Shown: piece after piece, positions 57,253 to 64,000 of the stretch
Layout of the letters: each line of letters starts with the position of its first letter
Numbering within the stretch: position 1 is the stretch's first letter
Assembly (NCBI GenBank): GCA_003605055.1
Contig: QZKP01000041.1
Coordinates: forward strand, 62,001-126,000
DNA: 64,000 nt
Origin: Desulfarculus sp.
GTDB taxonomy: Bacteria; Desulfobacterota; Desulfarculia; Desulfarculales; Desulfarculaceae
Direction: 5' to 3'
The notes under the pieces: generated by a model
Seen by the model: only the letters and a program-made list of their open reading frames with translations
Told to the model about the DNA's origin: nothing
Databases searched by the model: none
Position numbers and translations under genes: made by a program

Positions 57253-58350
57253 CTACAGCTTGGGGTCCAACACCACCTTCAGGGGCAGCTCGCCTTGCAC
57301 CTGGCCCGCCACCAGCTTTATACCGTACTCCGCCTGCTCCAGGGGCAGGCGGTGGGTGATCAATTCTTCCAGGGGATAGCGCCCCTGGCGGGCCATCTTG
57401 ATGGCCGGGCCCACGGCCTTGAAGTCCTGGGAGAACACGCCCTGCAGGCGTATCTCGTTGAGCACCGCCCGGTCCAGGTTGAGCGTCACCGGTCCTTTGT
57501 ACATGCCCGGCAACACCACCGTGGCCCGGCGGCCGGCCAGGGACAGCGCCAACTCCGGGCCCGAAGGGTGTCCGGTGGCGTCCATGACCACATTGGCCAA
57601 GCGGCCGCCCGTGGCCTGGCTGAGCACCTGCACCGGGTCCTGCTGGTCGGCCACGATGACCTCGTCGGCCCCGAAGCGCTTGGCCATGGCCAGGCGCGCG
57701 CTATCGCGGCTCAGGCCCACCACGAAGATGGGCCCGGCCCCGGACTCCTTGGCCACGGCCGTGGCGGCCAGGCCCTGCTGCCCCGGCCCCACGATGGCCA
57801 CCGTGTCGCCGATGGATACCCCGCCGATCTGGCGCAGCCAGCGCACGCCGTTGGCCAGCACCGCGCAGATCAAGACGCCCACCTCGGGGGAGATGTCCTC
57901 GCCGATCTTGTGTACCTTGGCCAGGGGGTCGATGTAGAGGTACTCGCTGTAGCCGCCGTAGAGGTGCGGCGGATTCTGGCTGGAGATCATGGAGCCGTAG
58001 AACCGCTTGTTCTCGCAGGTGGTGTAGTGTCCGCCCAGGCAGGCCTGGCAGGCGCCGCAGCCCATGGCGTACTCGATCACCACCCGGTCGCCGATCTCCA
58101 CTCCGTGGCGCTGGCGGGCGCCGGCGCCCATGACCGCCACCCGGCCCACGATCTCATGGCCCAAGATCAGGGGGAAGGGGCGGGGGCCGAAGGTGGTGGC
58201 GCCCTTGTAGATGCCCGGGTCCGAGCCACAGACCCCCACCAACTCCACCTCCAGCAGGCCGTCCTCCGAGCCGATCTCGGGCAATGGGTAGCTACGCATC
58301 TCCAGGGTTTGGGGGCCGGTGAGCACCACGGCCCGGCTTGTCTTCTGCAT
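57253..58350 (-). CDS. Zinc-dependent alcohol dehydrogenase (MDR superfamily)
   Basis: A 365-residue medium-chain dehydrogenase with catalytic zinc ligands Cys41 (GVCGSD) and His65-Glu66 (LGHEIVG), a structural zinc loop of four Cys (GCGACQACLGGHYTTC) and the variant cofactor loop VGPGQQGLAAT. It is a close paralogue of the enzyme at 32978-34078. The start ATG at 58348-58350 has GAGGCGAG upstream; the longer frame overlaps the lyase gene. It probably oxidises a hydroxyl intermediate produced in this operon. Confidence 0.91.
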   Translation of the reverse strand: MQKTSRAVVLTGPQTLEMRSYPLPEIGSEDGLLEVELVGVCGSDPGIYKGATTFGPRPFPLILGHEIVGRVAVMGAGARQRHGVEIGDRVVIEYAMGCGACQACLGGHYTTCENKRFYGSMISSQNPPHLYGGYSEYLYIDPLAKVHKIGEDISPEVGVLICAVLANGVRWLRQIGGVSIGDTVAIVGPGQQGLAATAVAKESGAGPIFVVGLSRDSARLAMAKRFGADEVIVADQQDPVQVLSQATGGRLANVVMDATGHPSGPELALSLAGRRATVVLPGMYKGPVTLNLDRAVLNEIRLQGVFSQDFKAVGPAIKMARQGRYPLEELITHRLPLEQAEYGIKLVAGQVQGELPLKVVLDPKL

Positions 58351-58399
58351 ATCTCGCCTCACTTTGCTTGCATCGGGCCTTGTTAAACGTGGCTGCGGC

Positions 58400-59341
58400 T
58401 CAGGCGGGCAGGCAGTGGCTCTCGCCCTGGCCGCCGGGGCTCCACCGGGGCCGGCCCACCCGCGAGGTGCCGCTGGCCAACTCGCGGCCCAGGACCTCGC
58501 GCACCAGGGCCGCTGCCTGGAGCAGCTTGTCAAAATCCACGCCGGTGTCCAGGCCCATCTCCTCGCAGAGGTTCACCGTGTCCTCGGTGGGCACGTTGCC
58601 CGCCGCCCCCTTGGCAAAGGGGCAGCCGCCCAGCCCGCCGATGGAGGAGTCAAAGACCCGGACCCCGGCCGCAAAGGCGGCGTAGGTGTTGACCAGGCCC
58701 GTGCCTCGGCTGTCGTGGAAGTGGGCGGCCAAGTTCACCTCCGGGAAGCCCCGGCGCAGCTCGGCCACCAGCCGCTGCACCTGGGGCGGGTTGGCCATGC
58801 CGGTGGTGTCGCCCAGGGAGGCCTCGCGCACCCCGAGGCGAGCGTACACCTCCATGATGCGCCGCACGTTGTCCAGGGAGACGGCGCCCTCGTAGGGGCA
58901 GCCAAAGGCGGTTATCACGTAGCCGCGCAGGCTCTTGCCGGCCTCACTGGCCAGCCGGGCGATCTCCGGGAAGCCGGCCAGGGAGTCGGCGATGGACATG
59001 CCCACGTTCTTGCGGTTGTGGGTGGGGCTGGCCGAGACGAACAGGGTGAACTCGTCGGCCCGGCTGGCCAGGGCCGCCTGGCAGCCCTTGAGGTTGGGCA
59101 CCAGCACGCTGTAGGTCACGCCGGCCTGCTTGTCTATGCGGGCCATGACCTCAGCCGCGTCCCGGAGCTGGGGCACTGCCTTGGGGTGCACGAAGGAGGT
59201 GGCCTCGATCTTTTTGAGCCCGCTGGCGGACAGCAGGTTGATCAGCTCGATCTTCCGGTCGGTGGGGAAGAATTGGCTCTCGAACTGCAGCCCGTCCCGG
59301 GGCCCCACTTCATAGATGGTCACTTGTTCGCGCTGATCCAT
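58400..59341 (-). CDS. HMG-CoA lyase-like protein
   Basis: A 313-residue DRE-TIM metallolyase. Catalytic Arg15-Asp16 in VGPRDGLQ, the metal-binding HFHDSRG and the GLGGCPFAKGAAGNVPTED loop carrying the active-site Cys are all present, as in 3-hydroxy-3-methylglutaryl-CoA lyase. It would cleave HMG-CoA or a related 3-hydroxy-3-alkyl acyl-CoA to acetyl-CoA and a keto acid. The C-terminal 25 residues (SGTSRVGRPRWSPGGQGESH) form a low-complexity tail. As the first gene of the operon it sets the theme of acyl-CoA carbon-skeleton cleavage. Confidence 0.9.
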   Translation of the reverse strand: MDQREQVTIYEVGPRDGLQFESQFFPTDRKIELINLLSASGLKKIEATSFVHPKAVPQLRDAAEVMARIDKQAGVTYSVLVPNLKGCQAALASRADEFTLFVSASPTHNRKNVGMSIADSLAGFPEIARLASEAGKSLRGYVITAFGCPYEGAVSLDNVRRIMEVYARLGVREASLGDTTGMANPPQVQRLVAELRRGFPEVNLAAHFHDSRGTGLVNTYAAFAAGVRVFDSSIGGLGGCPFAKGAAGNVPTEDTVNLCEEMGLDTGVDFDKLLQAAALVREVLGRELASGTSRVGRPRWSPGGQGESHCLPA

Positions 59342-59546
59342 GACAGTCGCACGCCCCTTTCTTTATTGGCCCTGGCGTATGGTGCCAAATGGCCCAGGGT
59401 CTGTCAATGCGACGGATCAACCGTCAAAGGCCAGCGCCCGCCTAGGTGTTTGCGCAGGGAATCATCTGGAGGCGGGCGCAGCCAGAGCCGGCTGCCGGCC
59501 GCGGACTGTGCTAACATTAGTCGCCAATTTCCACAAGGAGACGAAC

Positions 59547-61064
59547 TTGCAGGTCGGTGAACTCTTGAGCAATGCGGCGCGGCGCTCCCCGGACGCCACC
59601 GCGGTGGTGGCCGGCGGCGAGCGCTTCAGCTTTACCCAACTGGATGAGCGCTGCGGCCGCCTGGCCGGGGCCCTGCTGGCCCACGGGCTCAGGCCCGGGG
59701 ACCGGGTGGGCATACTTTTCTACAACACCCCCCGCTTCGTGGAGAGCTACTTCGCCTGCGTGCGGGCCGGGCTGGTGGCCACGCCGGTGAACTTCCGCCT
59801 GGTGGGGCCGGAGATGGCCTACATCTTGGAAGACTCCGGCGCCAAGGCCCTTTTGTACGGCCGGGACTTCGCGGCCACCATCGCCGAGATAGCCGCGGAC
59901 TTGCCAGGCGTCCAGTTCATGGTCACGCCGCAGCCCGATGGCTCCACCCAGGCCCTGGACTACCAGACCTTCCTGGAAAGCGGGCGCAACCTTCCCTGCG
60001 ACCCGGCGGTGGGGGAGGGCCATCCCTGCCAGTTGATGTACACCTCGGGCACCACCGGCCGGCCCAAGGGGGCGGTGCTCACCCACAGCAACATCCTCTG
60101 GAACCTGCACAACACCATCTGGGGGCGCGAGGACCGAGACGGCCAAGTCTCCATCATAGTGGGCCCGTTGTTCCACACCGCCGCCCTGAACAACCACCTG
60201 ACCATCCAGGTCGCTCTGGGCGGCACCAGCGTGCTGATCCGCCGCTTCGAGCCGGAGCTGCTGCTCAAGGTCATAGAGCAGGAGCGGGCCACGGTCATCT
60301 CCGGGGCGCCCACCATGTACAACCTGCTGCTGCAACACCCCCAGGCCCAGGACTATGACCTGAGCTCCATTACCAAGTGCACCCTGGGCTCGGCCAAGCT
60401 GGCCACGCAGATCAAACGGCGCTTGATTGACTTTTTTCCCAACATTACCGGCCTCTACGACGTGTACGGCTGCACCGAGTGCTCGCCCTGCATCACCATC
60501 CTCAAGCAGGCCGACTCCCTGCGCAAGAACGGCTCGGTGGGCCGGGCCCTGCCCTTCCTCACCGCCCGGGTGGTGGACAGCGAGGACCGGCCCCTGCCGC
60601 CAGGCGAAGTGGGCGAGCTGGTCTGCAAGGGGCCCAACGTCATGGCCGGCTATCACAACAATCCCCAGGCCACCCGCCAGACTCTCGTCAACGGCTGGTT
60701 CCACACCGGCGACCTGGCCCGGGTGGACGAGGAGGGCTTCTTCTACATCGTGGACCGCAGCAAGGATATGATCGTCAGCGGCGGGGAGAACATCTACCCC
60801 CGCGAGATCGAGGAGGTGCTCTTCAGCCATCCGGCGGTGGCCGACGCGGCGGTGGTGGGGGTGCCCGATCCGCTGTGGGGCGAGAGCGTGCTGGCCTTTG
60901 TGGCCGTCAAAGCCGGCCAGCGCCTGAGCGAGGAGGAAGTGACCGCCTTCTGCAAAAAGCGCCTGGCTTCCTACAAAAAGCCCCGGCAGGTGCGCTTCCT
61001 GCCCGAGATCCCCCGCAATCCCTCGGGCAAAGTGCTCAAATACAAACTGAGAGAGATGGGGTAG
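59547..61064 (+). CDS. Acyl-CoA synthetase (ANL family)
   Basis: A 505-residue ANL enzyme: LMYTSGTTGRPKGAVLTHSNI P-loop, YDVYGCTECSPCIT, TGDLARVDEEGF, hinge DRSKDMIVSGGENIYPREIEE and catalytic Lys in RNPSGKVLKYK. A TTG start at 59547 is chosen because AAGGAG sits six bases upstream and the translated N-terminus QVGELLSNAARRSP matches the family. It is a single plus-strand gene between two minus-strand operons. Its stop codon lies in the loop of the terminator hairpin. Confidence 0.9.
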   Translation: MQVGELLSNAARRSPDATAVVAGGERFSFTQLDERCGRLAGALLAHGLRPGDRVGILFYNTPRFVESYFACVRAGLVATPVNFRLVGPEMAYILEDSGAKALLYGRDFAATIAEIAADLPGVQFMVTPQPDGSTQALDYQTFLESGRNLPCDPAVGEGHPCQLMYTSGTTGRPKGAVLTHSNILWNLHNTIWGREDRDGQVSIIVGPLFHTAALNNHLTIQVALGGTSVLIRRFEPELLLKVIEQERATVISGAPTMYNLLLQHPQAQDYDLSSITKCTLGSAKLATQIKRRLIDFFPNITGLYDVYGCTECSPCITILKQADSLRKNGSVGRALPFLTARVVDSEDRPLPPGEVGELVCKGPNVMAGYHNNPQATRQTLVNGWFHTGDLARVDEEGFFYIVDRSKDMIVSGGENIYPREIEEVLFSHPAVADAAVVGVPDPLWGESVLAFVAVKAGQRLSEEEVTAFCKKRLASYKKPRQVRFLPEIPRNPSGKVLKYKLREMG

Positions 61065-61080
61065 GCCCCATCTCTCTCTT
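61049..61080 (+). terminator. Terminator hairpin enclosing the CoA-ligase stop codon
   Basis: A perfect 13-bp stem (61049-61061 with 61066-61078) and a four-base loop TAGG, followed by TTGATTTTG. The stop codon TAG (61062-61064) of the CoA ligase is in the loop, so the last five codons form the left arm. Confidence 0.85.
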
Positions 61081-61101
61081 GATTTTGAGGATAAGTCTAG
61101 T

Positions 61102-63054
61102 CTAGACGACGGCCGGCTCAGCCCCGCCCCCGCGCATCCTGCGCGAGAGGAAGATCACCAGGAAGCCCACCGCGGCAACGCCGGCGCCGAGGAAGTCCAT
61201 GCTCCAGCCGGGCAGTCCCATGATGAACCCACCACCGAAAAGCAGGACGCAGACAAAGGTTCCCGTAAAGGTGCCCAGGCCCAGCTTGCCAACACCCAAC
61301 ATGTAGTTCTCCAGGACCGAGGCGATCAGGAACACGCCGATGGTGGTGCTGATAGCCGCCTGTACCACCAGGGGCCAGGGAGCCTGGAACACCAGGGCCG
61401 GGTCCAAGACGAAGAACAGGGGCACGATGTACTTGACCCAGCCCAGCTTCATGGCCGTGAAGCCCACCCGCACTGGGTTGGCTCCGGCGATCACCGCGGC
61501 CGGGAAGGCGGCCAAAGCCACCGGCGGGGTGATGAAGGAGAGCATGCCCCAGTACATGACGTACAGGTTTACGGCGATCTCGTTGAGCCCGATCATCACC
61601 AGGGCCGGCACCAGGACCAGGGCCAGGAACACGTAGCAGGCGGTGATGGTCATGCCCATGCCCAGGATGAAGCTGGCCACGGCGCCGAACAGCAGCATCA
61701 GGTACATGCTGCCCCCGGCCAGGGCCACGATCTCGCGGGCGAAGGAGGCGGCCACGCCGGTCAGGGACAGAGAGCCCAGGATCATGCCCACGCCGGCCAG
61801 GATGGCGATCAGCTCGCAGAGCAGCTTGCCGGACTGCTGGATGAATTCCAGGAATGACCTCCAGGTGTAGCGGGTGGCCTTGCGGAACATGGCGCAGAAC
61901 AGCAGGGGCAGGATGGCCCAGAAAGGCGCCTGGCTCTCCAGGCGGATGATGAACAGCACGTAGAGCAGCACCGCGATGCCGAAGAGGTAGAACCAGCCTT
62001 CCTTCATGGACTCGCGGATGGTGGGCAGCTCGGACTTGGGCAGGCCCTTAAGGCCGTTGCGCCCGGCGTAGCCGTCCACCTGGATCAGAAGCCCCAGGTA
62101 GGCCAGCACCGAGGGGATGGCCGCGGCCAGGGCCACCGTGCCGTAGGATATGCCCAGGAAGGCGGCCATCACGAAGGCCGTGGCCCCCATGATGGGCGGC
62201 ATCAGGGTGCCGCCGGTGGAGGCGGCGCATTCGATGCCGCCGGCATAGTGCGGCGGGTAGCCGGTTTTCTTCATGGCCGGGATGGTGATGGCGCCGGTGG
62301 TGACCACGTTGGAGATCACGCTGCCCGATAGCGAACCGAACAGGGCGCTGGAGAGCACGGCCACTTTGGCGGTGCCGCCGCGGGTGCCGCCCAGGATGGC
62401 CGAGGATAGCTTGAGGAAGAAGCTGCCGCCGCCCGAGGATTGCAGGGCCACGCCGAAGACGATGAAGCCGATCAAGATGACGCCGAACACCGTCAAGGGA
62501 ATGCCCAGCAGGCTCTCCATGGACAGGGCGTGGAAGTTAGCCGTGGTGAAGAAGGAGCGGCTATGGCCTTCCATGAAGCCGGGCATGTAGGCGGCGTAGA
62601 GCGGGTAGAGGGAAAACACCAGGATCACGATGGCCAAGGTCGTGCCGGCGGTGCGGCGCACCGCCTCCAGGGCCAGGATCCACATGATGATAGCCATCGC
62701 TGTGATGTGAGCAGGCGCAAAGTAGCCCCAGCCCTTTTCGATGATGGTGTAACCCTGGTAGGCCAGATACAGCGTGATGACCATGGTCAGAAAACAGAGC
62801 ACGACGTCAATGGCCAATATCAGTTTTTGGGGTCCCCTCCTGGTCATGGGGAAGAACAGGAAGGCCATGGACAGGTATATGGCCATCAAAAGGTACAGGT
62901 AGGAGTTCTCCATGAACATGAAGCCTCCCACCGTGAAATAGAAGATGTGATAGATAGCCACCGCCAGGCCCAAGCTGGAAAAGACCACTGTAAACCACTT
63001 CCAAAATCCGGTGAGCTCCCTGTATCGCGAGGCTATGGGGCTTCTATGTTCCAT
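61102..63054 (-). CDS. TAXI-TRAP fused membrane permease (TRAP-QM fusion)
   Basis: A 650-residue polytopic protein with an N-terminal small domain (helices from about residue 17 to 140) and a large DctM-like domain: LGGTRGGTAKVAVLSS, ASTGGTLMPPIMGATAF, GMGMTITACYV and SFITPPVALAAFPAAV. A short final region beyond residue 590 adds two more helices (LGLGTFTGTFVCVLLFGGGFIMG). It belongs with the binding protein at 63153-64000, from which it is separated by a hairpin. It is the third TAXI permease of the window and is distinct in sequence from the other two. Confidence 0.92.
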   Translation of the reverse strand: MEHRSPIASRYRELTGFWKWFTVVFSSLGLAVAIYHIFYFTVGGFMFMENSYLYLLMAIYLSMAFLFFPMTRRGPQKLILAIDVVLCFLTMVITLYLAYQGYTIIEKGWGYFAPAHITAMAIIMWILALEAVRRTAGTTLAIVILVFSLYPLYAAYMPGFMEGHSRSFFTTANFHALSMESLLGIPLTVFGVILIGFIVFGVALQSSGGGSFFLKLSSAILGGTRGGTAKVAVLSSALFGSLSGSVISNVVTTGAITIPAMKKTGYPPHYAGGIECAASTGGTLMPPIMGATAFVMAAFLGISYGTVALAAAIPSVLAYLGLLIQVDGYAGRNGLKGLPKSELPTIRESMKEGWFYLFGIAVLLYVLFIIRLESQAPFWAILPLLFCAMFRKATRYTWRSFLEFIQQSGKLLCELIAILAGVGMILGSLSLTGVAASFAREIVALAGGSMYLMLLFGAVASFILGMGMTITACYVFLALVLVPALVMIGLNEIAVNLYVMYWGMLSFITPPVALAAFPAAVIAGANPVRVGFTAMKLGWVKYIVPLFFVLDPALVFQAPWPLVVQAAISTTIGVFLIASVLENYMLGVGKLGLGTFTGTFVCVLLFGGGFIMGLPGWSMDFLGAGVAAVGFLVIFLSRRMRGGGAEPAVV

Positions 63055-63089
63055 AATGCGTTCTACCCGTCAGGAGAGGGCTCTTGTGA

Positions 63090-63126
63090 GCAGGGAGGGC
63101 AAGACTGAGCGCCTAGCCCTCCCTGC
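63090..63126 (-). terminator. Hairpin between TAXI SBP and permease genes
   Basis: A perfect 11-bp stem (63090-63100 with 63116-63126) and a 15-base loop lie 26 bases after the binding-protein stop on the minus strand. No T-tract follows. It is the same arrangement as at 12287, 30609 and 46302. Confidence 0.65.
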
Positions 63127-63152
63127 CATGCCTAAAGAGAATCAGCCCGTCT

Positions 63153-64000
63153 CTAGAGACCGGCCTCCTTCTTCTTTTGCAGCCAGTACTTGGGGAAGTC
63201 CTTCATTTTCATCTTCTTGGCCAGGGCCTCGTCCATGCTCTTGGTCCACAGCGCCTTCAGCTTGGCCTGACGCTCCAGGCGCTCGGCCTGCATCTTGTCG
63301 TGCGCGGCCTTCCAGTAGCCGGCCTCCTTGAGGTACTTGATGCTGCCCTGGTGCATGGGAAGGGGGGTCTTCTCGAAGAGCTCCATGCTGCCCTTGGGGC
63401 TCCAGAAGGCATTCAGGGCCTTGTCCCGCTTGGCGTAGTCCGGGTAGGCCTCCACCAGGAGCTTGGTGATGGCGTAGGCCTTGTCATCAGACAGGAAGTC
63501 ATAGGCCAGGGCGATGGGATAGGAGTAGGACACCGTGTACAGCGGCTTGTCATTGGACAGGCCCGCGCCGATGGTGGCCTTGAATTTGTCATAGGGCGGC
63601 GCGAACTTCTTCACTCGCGCCCAGGCCTCCTTGTTGTCAAAGGGCAGCTCGACGTAGCGGACGCCGTAGGGCATGGACTGCATCTCATAGGCCAGCGACG
63701 CAGTGGGGTTGATGTGGGTGGCGTCTATTTTCTTGTCCATCACCATCTTGATGGCCGCGGCGTAGCCCGGGGTCATAACGCCCTGCACGTCGTTCCAGGT
63801 CAGGCCCGCGTAGACCAGGTGCACCTCGCTGATCAGAGTGAGCACGTGGGTGGGGAACTTGGCGATCTTCTTGCCCTTGAGGTCCTTGTAGGTCTTGATG
63901 GGCGAGTCGCCGCGCACGCCCAGGCAGAGGCCGGGGTGCTGGGCGAAGTACAGAGCCCGCACGGCCTGGGGGCCCCACTCCGGCGTGGAGTAGTCCCACT
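63153..64000 (-). CDS. TAXI-type TRAP transporter solute-binding protein (N-terminus beyond window)
   Basis: The C-terminal 281 residues of a TAXI binding protein are present; the frame stays open to base 64000. Visible features are the RALYFAQHPGLCLGVRGDSPIKTYKDLKGKKIA segment, MVMDKKIDATHINPTASLAYEM, and a long final helix-rich tail (AAHDKMQAERLERQAKLKALWTKSMDEALAKKMKMKDF) rich in Lys and Met that is unusual for the family. With the permease after it, this forms the third TAXI system. The substrate is unknown; the signal peptide is outside the window. Confidence 0.88.
   Translation of the reverse strand, partial: WDYSTPEWGPQAVRALYFAQHPGLCLGVRGDSPIKTYKDLKGKKIAKFPTHVLTLISEVHLVYAGLTWNDVQGVMTPGYAAAIKMVMDKKIDATHINPTASLAYEMQSMPYGVRYVELPFDNKEAWARVKKFAPPYDKFKATIGAGLSNDKPLYTVSYSYPIALAYDFLSDDKAYAITKLLVEAYPDYAKRDKALNAFWSPKGSMELFEKTPLPMHQGSIKYLKEAGYWKAAHDKMQAERLERQAKLKALWTKSMDEALAKKMKMKDFPKYWLQKKKEAGL

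Noticed and set aside
1-64000. tRNA, rRNA, CRISPR array, insertion sequence, prophage or integrase
   Set aside because: None was recognised on reading both strands; repeated elements are limited to short palindromes and hairpins.

Overview
The window is GC-rich, densely coded DNA from a bacterium that looks like an anaerobic, organic-acid-degrading Desulfobacterota (deltaproteobacterium-like) lineage. This is inferred from a tungsten-type aldehyde:ferredoxin oxidoreductase with its own MoaD-like protein, a ferredoxin-dependent 2-oxoacid oxidoreductase, three TAXI-type TRAP systems, and many CoA ligases and GntR regulators. No rRNA, tRNA, CRISPR array, insertion sequence, integrase or phage gene was seen. 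The stretch reads as a chromosomal catabolic region made of about a dozen substrate-specific operons, most with a local regulator.

Layout. 1-3.7 kb (minus): GntR, DegT aminotransferase, HisD-like dehydrogenase, creatininase-family amidohydrolase (cut by the window edge), with a divergent class II aldolase at 3.9 kb. 4.6-8.7 kb (minus): M24 creatinase-fold protein, metallo-beta-lactamase hydrolase, ComB-like phosphatase, MFS transporter. 8.9-14.4 kb (minus): GntR and a complete Liv-type ABC importer. 14.6-19.3 kb (minus): class III aminotransferase, LacI regulator, MoaD-like protein, aldehyde:ferredoxin oxidoreductase. 19.7-25.2 kb (plus): SDR, 5-oxoprolinase genes pxpABC, a second HisD-like dehydrogenase, and an SDR-fold protein that has lost its catalytic residues. 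25.2-28.5 kb (minus): BKACE enzyme and a two-gene 2-oxoacid:ferredoxin oxidoreductase. 28.8-32.9 kb (plus): GntR and a TAXI-TRAP transporter. 33-34.1 kb (minus): zinc alcohol dehydrogenase. 34.2-42.7 kb (plus): IclR-led CoA-dependent degradation operon (two CoA ligases, 3-hydroxyacyl-CoA dehydrogenase, thiolase, gamma-carbonic-anhydrase-like protein, IlvD/Edd dehydratase). 42.7-50.2 kb (minus): GntR, ferredoxin-BFD fusion, LarA/DUF2088-like protein, TAXI-TRAP, cupin, HpaI-type aldolase. 50.5-52.4 kb (minus): VOC protein and a MatB/ACSF3-like (methyl)malonyl-CoA synthetase. 52.7-54.1 kb (plus): nitroreductase and HpaI aldolase. 54.1-59.3 kb (minus): HMG-CoA-lyase-like enzyme, alcohol dehydrogenase, 3-hydroxyacyl-CoA dehydrogenase, SDR, AGXT2-like aminotransferase. 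59.5-61.1 kb (plus): CoA ligase. 61.1-64 kb (minus): third TAXI-TRAP system, cut by the window edge.

How it fits together (inference). Small carboxylates or amino/lactam acids enter through TRAP, ABC and MFS carriers. Amidohydrolases and 5-oxoprolinase open rings, aminotransferases remove nitrogen, and dehydrogenases and ferredoxin oxidoreductases take off electrons. CoA ligases, hydroxyacyl-CoA dehydrogenases, thiolase, BKACE and HMG-CoA-lyase-like enzymes cut the carbon skeletons. Exact substrates cannot be read from sequence. The most original-looking unit is the 42.7-50.2 kb operon. Also notable are strong intercistronic hairpins downstream of all four substrate-binding-protein genes, an SDR pseudoenzyme, and several perfect palindromes placed on likely promoters.
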